From JABMPU01 sp964457455 (GTDB taxonomy: Bacteria > Cloacimonadota > Cloacimonadia > Cloacimonadales > TCS61): 11,773 nucleotides of DNA. This document shows positions 6,555 to 11,773 of the stretch, piece by piece. Where the stretch lies: NCBI GenBank assembly GCA_964457455.1, contig CAYWJN010000078.1:1-11773 (forward strand). Direction: 5' to 3'. Position 1 is the first letter of the stretch, and every line of letters begins with the position of its first letter. The notes beneath the pieces were generated by a model. The model searched no databases and was not told the DNA's origin. It saw nothing but the letters and a program-made list of their open reading frames with translations. A program made the translations under genes and the position numbers.

Positions 6555-7109
6555 ATGGATGATTTAATGTTAGATTTAGAAGTTAAGATGGAAACTGCAT
6601 TCGATTCATTATTGAAGAATTTTTCCAGGACCAGAACCGGTAGAGCAAATACTTCTTTTTTGGATGAGATTACAATCGATTATTACGGACAGCAAACTCC
6701 GGTTAAACAGCTTTGCAATATTACGATTCCGGAACCGCGACTGGTAATAATTCAACCGTGGGATAAAACCACATTAGAAAACATCGAGAAAGCCATTTTA
6801 GCTTCAAACATTGGTGTTACGCCAGATAATGATGGTAAAGTGATCCGTCTTCCCTTCCAACCTTTAACAGAGGAAACCAGAAAAGATATTGTAAAACAGA
6901 TCAAAAGGATGACAGAAGAAGGTAAAGTAGAAGTTAGAAATATCCGTCGTGAAGGAAATGAGATTGCCAAAAAAATGGAGAAGAACAGCGAAATCACCAA
7001 GGACGATCTAAAAAAAGTTATGAAGGACATTCAGGAATTAACAGATAAAATGATCGAAAAGATTTCAGATGCTTCGGAAAGGAAAGAAGCTGAGATTATG
7101 GAAGTTTAA
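6555..7109 (+). CDS. frr: Ribosome recycling factor
   Basis: RRF splits post-termination ribosomes together with EF-G. Starting at ATG 6555 the product is 184 residues, matching the family's usual 185. Visible segments are the N-terminal helix ending FSRTRTGRANTSFLD, the domain II stretch YYGQQTPVKQLCNITIPEPRLVIIQPWD, NIGVTPDNDGKVIRLPFQPLTEE, and the C-terminal helices with VRNIRREGNEIAKKMEK and MIEKISDASERKEAEIM. It starts 30 nt after pyrH and is the last gene of the translation cluster. A 123-nt gap with a small hairpin repeat then precedes the ferredoxin gene. Confidence 0.96.
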   Translation: MDDLMLDLEVKMETAFDSLLKNFSRTRTGRANTSFLDEITIDYYGQQTPVKQLCNITIPEPRLVIIQPWDKTTLENIEKAILASNIGVTPDNDGKVIRLPFQPLTEETRKDIVKQIKRMTEEGKVEVRNIRREGNEIAKKMEKNSEITKDDLKKVMKDIQELTDKMIEKISDASERKEAEIMEV

Positions 7110-7132
7110 ATAATTAGAAAATGATAAATTAC

Positions 7133-7148
7133 TCCCGACAAGTCGGGA
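7133..7148. repeat. Short palindrome TCCCGAC-AA-GTCGGGA
   Basis: A perfect 7-bp inverted repeat with a 2-nt centre lies 24 nt after frr. In RNA the innermost pair would open to give a 4-nt loop. The downstream sequence (ctaacaaaaattc) lacks a T tract, so I do not call it a terminator. It resembles short dispersed palindromes rather than a regulatory site. Confidence 0.5.
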
Positions 7149-7232
7149 CTAACAAAAATTCAAATATCAAATGACGAATATAAAAAATACTGATAGCTAA
7201 AGAACACGTATTGGAAGGATTTTTTTTAAGAT

Positions 7233-7403
7233 ATGGTATTTATAATTTCTTCTGAATGTGTGAAATGTGGAATTTGTGTTGATAACTGTCCGGTTTCTGC
7301 AATAATTGAAGGAGATGAACAATATGTTATCACAGATGCCTGCATTGAATGTGGGAACTGTATGGAGTTCTGTCCCATCGAAGCGATAAAAGGTAAAAAA
7401 TAG
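7233..7403 (+). CDS. Clostridial-type 2[4Fe-4S] ferredoxin, 56 residues
   Basis: This small gene encodes a soluble low-potential electron carrier. Two complete CxxCxxCxxxCP clusters are present: Cys9, 12, 15, 19 followed by Pro20, and Cys37, 40, 43, 47 followed by Pro48. Each would hold one [4Fe-4S] cluster with the crossed ligation usual in the family. The length of 56 residues is standard for clostridial-type ferredoxins. ATG 7233 has a purine-rich GGAAGGA at 7212-7218, somewhat distant at 14 nt, so the start is reasonable but not certain; both Cys clusters lie well inside. Such proteins serve anaerobic oxidoreductases, but no partner enzyme lies nearby. It may be transcribed from the upstream translation operon or from its own promoter, and it ends at the terminator at 7422-7455. 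Confidence 0.93.
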   Translation: MVFIISSECVKCGICVDNCPVSAIIEGDEQYVITDACIECGNCMEFCPIEAIKGKK

Positions 7404-7421
7404 ATTCGAGTTTTTAAAGTA

Positions 7422-7455
7422 AAAAAAGTCTCAAGCTGCGGTTTGAGACTTTTTT
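7422..7455. terminator. Bidirectional intrinsic terminator
   Basis: AAAAAAGTCTCAA (7422-7434) pairs with TTGAGACTTTTTT (7443-7455) around a GCTGCGGT loop. The stem is flanked by an A run on the left and a T run on the right. It lies 18 nt after the ferredoxin stop and overlaps the stop codon of the convergent glycosyltransferase gene, so it can terminate transcription from both sides. Confidence 0.85.
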
Positions 7456-8566
7456 ATTTCAAAATTATTTCAGCAAAACTATCCCAGGAATATTTCCGAT
7501 TCTCAATCTCGATATTTTTCTTTAATTTCTTTTCATCTAATTTAAAAAAATCTATAATTGCTTGAGCAAAATCCTCTGCAGAACACGATTTTGCCACAAT
7601 TCCGGTTTTCTTATCAATAACGATTTCCGGCAATCCACCTACAGGAGTAGCAACTGCTCCCAACATCATATCAAATCCTATTTGAGCAATTCCACTTTGA
7701 GTCGCCTGTTTATAGGGAAGAGCCAAAACATCTGCAGCTTTAAAAAATATTTCCACTTCATCTGTTTGCACAAATTTTTCTATGAATTTGATATTTTCTG
7801 AAAGTTTTAAATTTTTAATAATTTTATAATATTTTTCGGAACTTCCATAAGTTTCACCAACAATAAGAAGATGTGCATTCGAAATTTTTTCAAGCATTTT
7901 TGGAAATGCATAAAGAAGAATATCCAGACCTTTATATGGTTTGATAAATCCAAAGAACAAAATAACTTTTTTATCATTCAAACCGAGTTTATCTTTTGCC
8001 GTTCTTTTATCGAACCTGATTTGATCGTAACAATTGTAAGTTGGATGAAAACTGAGAACAACATTTTTTTTAGGAAACATTTCTTTTGCATTTTTATAAA
8101 CAGCGTTGGAAAGTGTAACTAATCTATCAGCTTTGGAAAAAGCAAATTTGGTTAGGAATTGTGCAAATAGCCATTTTTCGTGAAATTCAATATTATCGAT
8201 AATGTATATTTTTTTAATTTCAGAAAATTTTAGCAGGTGCAGAACAAAACCAAAAGCAGGAGCGAAAAAAGGAATCCAGTATTTTAAGATAAGAATATCA
8301 GGATGCCACTGTTTTATTTTTTTTGCTGTTGGAATCCAGGTGAAAGGATTGTAAGGAGTTAGAACAGGTTGAATATTAAAAGTTGGAGCCTTTTCGTTTT
8401 TTTCAATCTGATTTTTGCCGGAAAAAAAAAGTTTTGGATATTGTTTTTTGAAGGAGAAGATTTTAACTTCGTGGTTATTTTTGATATATTCGTTTGCAAG
8501 TAGAGCGATGAATTGAGCAATACCACCTCTAAAAGGATAGGCAGGTCCTAGAAAAGCAATTTTCAT
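7454..8566 (-). CDS. Glycosyltransferase family 4-type (GT-B fold)
   Basis: The 370-residue protein is a predicted cytoplasmic nucleotide-sugar-dependent glycosyltransferase. The N-terminal domain opens with MKIAFLGPAYPFRGGIAQF, the glycine-rich acceptor-side loop of GT4 enzymes. The C-terminal Rossmann domain has FFGFIKPYKGLDILL (204-218), LLIVGETYG (233-241), ADVLALPYKQATQSGIAQIGF (278-298), and ATPVGGLPEIV (306-316). Glu314 fits the second Glu of the EX7E motif, while the first Glu position is not conserved, as in GT4 subgroups with a TQSG motif. ATG 8566 has AAGGAA upstream at a rather long distance. Sugar donor and acceptor cannot be read from sequence. Surface polysaccharide or glycolipid synthesis is the likely setting, supported by the GT9 gene nearby. 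Confidence 0.88.
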   Translation of the reverse strand: MKIAFLGPAYPFRGGIAQFIALLANEYIKNNHEVKIFSFKKQYPKLFFSGKNQIEKNEKAPTFNIQPVLTPYNPFTWIPTAKKIKQWHPDILILKYWIPFFAPAFGFVLHLLKFSEIKKIYIIDNIEFHEKWLFAQFLTKFAFSKADRLVTLSNAVYKNAKEMFPKKNVVLSFHPTYNCYDQIRFDKRTAKDKLGLNDKKVILFFGFIKPYKGLDILLYAFPKMLEKISNAHLLIVGETYGSSEKYYKIIKNLKLSENIKFIEKFVQTDEVEIFFKAADVLALPYKQATQSGIAQIGFDMMLGAVATPVGGLPEIVIDKKTGIVAKSCSAEDFAQAIIDFFKLDEKKLKKNIEIENRKYSWDSFAEIILK

Positions 8567-8605
8567 TTTATTTTTTTGGTTCCTTCTAATTTTTAGCGGG
8601 TCAAT

Positions 8606-8634
8606 ATACTAAACATAAAAAATCCAAATATCAA
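8606..8634 (-). promoter_or_regulatory. Possible promoter of the GT4 gene
   Basis: On the minus strand TTGATA (8629-8634) is followed after 17 nt by TAGTAT (8606-8611), about 40 nt before the start codon. Spacing is ideal, but both boxes are imperfect and the region is AT-rich, so chance matches are likely. Confidence 0.35.
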
Positions 8635-8781
8635 ATTGCAAAATACGAACAAATTCCAATGATCGAAATTCAAAATTTCAAGATTCAGAAAGTTTCTCGA
8701 AAACGAAAAACCAACCTTGAAAAGGCTTCTTTCAATATTTCTTCTTGCTTAGCACTTTCAAGGTTTCTTTAGATTATTACT

Positions 8782-8988
8782 CTGAAAGTGTCAAATGCAA
8801 GTATCCATTGAAAGAGACATTTTCAGAGTGTCTATTCAAGGTTTCATTCAGGTTTTAGTTTCATCCCAACCCTGAACCATGAACCAGTGAATACGTGAAC
8901 ACGTGAACCTCTGAACCCTGAACCCTGAACCTTGAACCTTGAAAGAGTCAAATGTATTAATGTTTGAAAGAGACTTTTTCAGGGTTTT
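8782..8988. repeat. Direct repeat pair flanking a TGAACC microsatellite
   Basis: Copy A (8782-8831) and copy B (8939-8988) share TGAAAGnGTCAAATG, then TTGAAAGAGAC, then TTTTCAG, with about 9-10 variable bases between the first two blocks. Between the copies, 8870-8940 is a run of 7-8 bp units built on TGAACC (ctgaacc, atgaacc, gtgaaca and ttgaacc variants). The TTGAA core is shared by the microrepeat and the flanking copies, suggesting one grew from the other. Confidence 0.6.
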
Positions 8989-9054
8989 GACTAGTGTAAA
9001 AAATATCGGGCATTTCATCAGTTTTAACACAAGCTATCATATTTCATAACGGAA

Positions 9055-10119
9055 TCATATCATAAGTTTCTGAATTGTTTTAAAAACCAAATCTGAAGAA
9101 ATCGTACTCATACATTTTTCTTCGCAAAAATTCTTGTAACATCCCAGACAATCTTTTCCTTCCGGCTGAAGGATTTCACCCAATCCATAAAGTTCGAATT
9201 CATTTTTGTTAAAAATATTATTGAAAAGAACAATCTTTTTTTCCAGAGCAATTGTGATGTGCATTGCCATTGTCACGGAAGTAATAACAAGATGGCAATG
9301 ATACATCAAATGAACGAAATCTTCCAGCTTGAAATAACCGAGATATTCTGCTGGCGAATTCTTTTGGATTTCTTTATTCAATTCATCTTCTTCAGGTCCG
9401 CCCAGAAGAAGCGGAAAATAACTATTTGAAGCAAGTTTTTCTGCAAGTTCAATCCAATTATCTTTTCCCCAAAGTCTGGTTAACCACCTGGTTCCGCAAC
9501 CAGTATTCAAGCCAATGATTTTTTTGTTTTTGGGAAGGTTAAATCTGATTTGAGAATCCGGTAATTCCAAAATATATTTTTCATTTTTATAAGAAAATCC
9601 ACAAATCTCAAAAATTTCTTCCGGATAGCTTTTCTTATTTTTCAGGGAAATATCATCATAAATTCCGGTAAGCCATTTATTTTCAGCGTCAATATCTGCG
9701 GGTATACATTTGCCAAATTCATCCATCAGATAGCCTTTCTTAGATTTTGCTTTGATGGTTTCAGCTAAAGCAATGGTTTCTCTATCTTTATCAAAATTGA
9801 AGATAATATCAAATTGTTGAGTTTGCAGCCAGATAATATTTTCCAGGTTCCACTTTAAGATATTTGTTACAAATTTTTTGGGAACGAATATCGAATATTT
9901 GGTGAGCCAGTTAATTTCAGCTCCAGGGAATTCTTCTTTGATTTTATAAAGGATAGGTGTTGTGCGAATTATGTCACCTGCTGCACCAGTTTTGATAATC
10001 AGGATTCTTTTTGTGATGGGTTGATAGAATTTGCATGAATCGCAATGAACACCGCTTTCTTTATGAGGTTTGCAGGGAATATCTCCTTTAAAAAAAATAC
10101 AATCGTTTTTTACTTTCAT
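9055..10119 (-). CDS. GT9-family glycosyltransferase (ADP-heptose:LPS heptosyltransferase-like)
   Basis: The 354-residue product resembles GT9 enzymes that add heptose to lipopolysaccharide core at the inner face of the inner membrane. The N-terminal GT-B motif ILIIKTGAAGDIIRTTPIL (39-57) is diagnostic. The C-terminal half has IIGLNTGCGTRWLTRLWGKDNW (201-222), LLLGGPEEDE (237-246), and ITSVTMAMHITIAL (279-292), matching the family's DTGPMH region in altered form. A C-terminal Cys set (324, 327, 332, 336) resembles the CxxC...CM segment of many GT9 proteins. Unusual is an extra N-terminal Cys cluster (7, 16, 26, 29; Cx8Cx9CxxC) ahead of the Rossmann fold. I chose ATG 10119, with GGA 4 nt upstream, over an in-frame TTG at 10128 that lacks a ribosome-binding site. 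The gene stops with TGA. Exact sugar and acceptor are unknown. Confidence 0.85.
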   Translation of the reverse strand: MKVKNDCIFFKGDIPCKPHKESGVHCDSCKFYQPITKRILIIKTGAAGDIIRTTPILYKIKEEFPGAEINWLTKYSIFVPKKFVTNILKWNLENIIWLQTQQFDIIFNFDKDRETIALAETIKAKSKKGYLMDEFGKCIPADIDAENKWLTGIYDDISLKNKKSYPEEIFEICGFSYKNEKYILELPDSQIRFNLPKNKKIIGLNTGCGTRWLTRLWGKDNWIELAEKLASNSYFPLLLGGPEEDELNKEIQKNSPAEYLGYFKLEDFVHLMYHCHLVITSVTMAMHITIALEKKIVLFNNIFNKNEFELYGLGEILQPEGKDCLGCYKNFCEEKCMSTISSDLVFKTIQKLMI

Positions 10120-10142
10120 ATTATCCAAATAAAAAATTATTT

Positions 10143-10275
10143 AGAGTTCATCCGTAAACTCAGGTTTTTCGACTCGTAAGGAACGACGAGTCGAGACAAA
10201 TTGCGTATTCAAGCTACCTCGAGTCGTCGTCGCAAGCTCCTTACAACTCGAAACAGCACTTTACGGATATACTCT
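10143..10275. repeat. MITE-like element with terminal inverted repeats
   Basis: Ends at 10143-10160 (AGAGTTCATCCGTAAACT) and 10258-10275 (ACTTTACGGATATACTCT) are 18-bp inverted repeats matching at 15 of 18 positions. Inside, TCGACTCGT/ACGAGTCGA (10169-10194) forms a perfect 9-bp hairpin with loop AAGGAACG. The right half (10220-10254) carries an imperfect inverse copy, including ctccttacaactcga. The whole 133-nt unit can fold end to end. It has no coding capacity, fills the gap between two minus-strand genes and ends 2 nt from the stop codon at 10278. Confidence 0.6.
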
Positions 10276-10277
10276 AT

Positions 10278-10808
10278 TTAAGTATTTTTCTTGAGTTTTT
10301 CCTTATCTGAAATTATTACTCTTTCCATAAATTCATCAAATTCCAGTTGAGGACACATTTCAGCAATACTGTTGAGAATCTCCAAAATATTTGGAAACGA
10401 GAGAATAAAAATGAAGCTTTTTTCGTTTTCTTCTTCTTGATACAAAAGCTTCACAGCTCTGGTTCTGCTTTTATTAAGCTCCATTTTCTTGAGAGAATTC
10501 CAATTTATTTTTACGGATTTCCTGGCAAGATAACGAAATACAACTTTCTCTTCTGAGAATAGAATGCTGTTCACATTGAAGAGATTTCTCATTAAGGAAT
10601 TTCCAGCTAAAAATATTATTACAAAAGGCACGATCTTATGAAATTTCGAGGAATTCGCATTGATCATACAAAATATTATCCAAACTGAATAAGCGATGGC
10701 AGCAAGAGCAAAAAGAATGACAAACCAGCGTAAAAACTGGTTGAACCTGTAAATTCTCGGAAATCCTTTTCTTTTGTTTATATCTACTATATTACCGATT
10801 TTATTCAT
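10278..10808 (-). CDS. Small membrane protein with possible bacterial PH-like domain
   Basis: I do not recognise this 176-residue protein as a named family. Residues about 26-48 (WFVILFALAAIAYSVWIIFCMI) and 60-72 (VPFVIIFLAG) are hydrophobic and suggest two membrane segments. The remainder (about 78-176) faces the cytoplasm and begins with alternating strands: NSILFSEEKVVFRY, then KSVKINWNSLKKMEL. This pattern resembles membrane-attached bacterial PH/YdbT-like domains; the resemblance is only a pattern match. The C-terminus is helical and charged. ATG 10808 has TTGGAA upstream. It starts 21 nt after the PHP gene's stop and is probably co-transcribed with it. Confidence 0.75.
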   Translation of the reverse strand: MNKIGNIVDINKRKGFPRIYRFNQFLRWFVILFALAAIAYSVWIIFCMINANSSKFHKIVPFVIIFLAGNSLMRNLFNVNSILFSEEKVVFRYLARKSVKINWNSLKKMELNKSRTRAVKLLYQEEENEKSFIFILSFPNILEILNSIAEMCPQLEFDEFMERVIISDKEKLKKNT

Positions 10809-10829
10809 TATTTTTCCAATAAAGTATTA

Positions 10830-11669
10830 TTAGAGTTGCATCCATTTCTTATTTGATTCAAAGTATTCCAGTTCATCCAGCACAAATTCCGGAACGCTCT
10901 CTTCACCAAACAAATCCAAATCCAGACCATCACCATGAAAATCACTGCCACCAGTTCTGATCAGGTTTTTTTCGAGAGCAATATTATTGTAGTATTCAAT
11001 CATTTCTTCGGAGCATTTTGTGTAAAAAACTTCCAATCCATCAATATCCATATTAATGATTTCATGGAAAACGCGATCATTTTTTAAAGTATATGGGTGA
11101 GCCAAAACCGCAATTCCATTAACATCATGAATTGCCTTAATTACTTTTTTTGTTGAAGGAACAGGTTTTGGAATATTTGCTGGTCTATCCTGTCCCAGGT
11201 ATTTATTGAAAACTTCATGTGTGTTGTAGCAGTAACCTTTATTAACCAAAACTCTGGCAATGTGTGGTCTACCGATTAGATTCTTTTCGCCGGAAATGTC
11301 ATTAACTTCGTTAAATTCGATGTCAAAACCCATTTTATTCAATTTCTTTACGATCTTTTTTGCTCGCAGTAATCTACCTTTATAAATTGTATGAAGAAGT
11401 TCGGAAAATTTCCGATTGCCTACATCAAAATTATAGGCAAGCAGATGAACATCTAATCCCCTATGATTAGAACTGATTTCAACACCAGGTATCAGTTTAA
11501 TATCATAATCTTTTGCAATTTCTTTAGCAATATTATAACCGGTGATTGTGTCATGATCTGTTATGGATATGACATCATAATTCTTTTCTTTTGCCAGCTT
11601 CAGCACTTGTTCCGGTGAAAGCAAACCATCTGAATAGTTTGTGTGAATATGAAGATCGATCTTTTTCAT
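10830..11669 (-). CDS. PHP-domain phosphoesterase, RNase AM / TrpH-like
   Basis: The 279-residue product belongs to the PHP family close to E. coli YciV (RNase AM), a metal-dependent 5'-3' exonuclease that also hydrolyses 3',5'-nucleoside bisphosphates. All metal-ligand motifs are visible: HIHTNYSDG (7-15), ITDHD (36-40), PGVEIS (61-66), His75 in DVHLLAY, RPHIARVLV (134-142), AHP (190-192), and GGSDFHG (240-246). Length and motif order match the subfamily, so activity is expected. Cytoplasmic location is likely, as no signal peptide is present. ATG 11669 has AGGAA 6 nt upstream. A TTGACA promoter lies just before it, making this the first gene of a minus-strand unit with the membrane protein gene. 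Confidence 0.9.
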   Translation of the reverse strand: MKKIDLHIHTNYSDGLLSPEQVLKLAKEKNYDVISITDHDTITGYNIAKEIAKDYDIKLIPGVEISSNHRGLDVHLLAYNFDVGNRKFSELLHTIYKGRLLRAKKIVKKLNKMGFDIEFNEVNDISGEKNLIGRPHIARVLVNKGYCYNTHEVFNKYLGQDRPANIPKPVPSTKKVIKAIHDVNGIAVLAHPYTLKNDRVFHEIINMDIDGLEVFYTKCSEEMIEYYNNIALEKNLIRTGGSDFHGDGLDLDLFGEESVPEFVLDELEYFESNKKWMQL

Positions 11670-11702
11670 TCAGTTCCTGATTATTTTTTATTTCTCTGAT
11701 TT

Positions 11703-11731
11703 TTAAAATTTCAAATGCGTATATTTGTCAA
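11703..11731 (-). promoter_or_regulatory. Probable promoter of the PHP gene
   Basis: On the minus strand a perfect TTGACA (11726-11731) is followed after 17 nt by TTTTAA (11703-11708). Transcription would start near 11696, leaving a leader of about 27 nt with the AGGAA ribosome-binding site. The -10 box is poor, so confidence rests on the -35 match and location. Confidence 0.5.
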
Positions 11732-11773
11732 TGGAAATGTATCAGACTAAATATATTATTTTTTCTTTCTCGT

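Larger units (their letters stand above)
8567..9054. other. Repeat-rich gap without a credible gene
   Basis: This 488-nt gap between the two glycosyltransferase genes consists mostly of low-complexity and dispersed sequence. It holds a caaatatcaaat-type A-rich stretch (about 8618-8690), an inverted pair CCTTGAAA/TTTCAAGG (about 8715-8764), two copies of a TTGAAAG-type repeat (8782-8831 and 8939-8988), and a TGAACC microrepeat between them. A 60-codon minus-strand frame at 8848-9030 is a translation of the microrepeat. Confidence 0.65.

Noticed and set aside
7133..7148. Palindrome after frr as a rho-independent terminator
   Set aside because: It has no following T tract; the next bases are ctaacaaaaatt.
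8848..9030. 60-codon minus-strand open frame rich in VQGSGFRVQ-like sequence
   Set aside because: It is a translation of the TGAACC microrepeat; such frames appear wherever this repeat occurs.

Overview
The window is AT-rich DNA from a Gram-negative-type bacterium. A GT9 (heptosyltransferase-family) enzyme, a second glycosyltransferase and exported envelope proteins point to a lipopolysaccharide-bearing cell, and a clostridial-type 2[4Fe-4S] ferredoxin suggests anaerobic metabolism. The compact rplM-rpsI-rpsB-tsf-pyrH-frr cluster and the density of short dispersed palindromic repeats resemble uncultured candidate phyla such as Cloacimonadota. That placement is an impression, not a demonstrated assignment.

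Layout. Positions 1-319 hold only degenerate dispersed repeats. Two minus-strand envelope genes follow as an apparent operon, transcribed right to left: a membrane-anchored M23 (LytM) peptidase (1735-2502), then a three-repeat DUF1573/Ig-like protein with a C-terminal rhodanese domain (320-1732). The second gene is the most interesting object here. Its reading frame is intact except for one in-frame TGA at codon 77, exactly where DUF1573 proteins carry the first Cys of their conserved SCGCT motif. A hairpin with a GGUC loop lies 14 nt after that TGA, like a bacterial SECIS element. I interpret the gene as encoding a selenoprotein with a Sec-Gly-Cys (UGC-type CxC) motif fused to a rhodanese.

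Positions 2503-7109 hold the plus-strand translation operon: L13, S9, S2, EF-Ts, UMP kinase and ribosome recycling factor. A recognisable promoter lies upstream, with a perfect 8-bp inverted repeat over it. S2 carries an unusual, roughly 155-residue Lys/Glu/Pro-rich tail. Two related GACGC...GCGTC repeat elements sit in the intergenic gaps before rplM and tsf, and the second one supplies part of the rpsB stop codon. A 56-residue 2[4Fe-4S] ferredoxin gene follows frr and ends at a bidirectional terminator shared with the convergent gene.

The right half (7454-11669) is entirely minus strand: a GT4-type glycosyltransferase, a repeat-rich gap, a GT9 glycosyltransferase, a MITE-like inverted-repeat element, a small membrane protein and a PHP-domain phosphoesterase/nuclease. 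The PHP gene has a TTGACA-type promoter and probably leads transcription through the membrane-protein gene. The two glycosyltransferases fit cell-surface polysaccharide synthesis.

No tRNA, rRNA, CRISPR array, transposase or selenium-incorporation gene is visible in the window.
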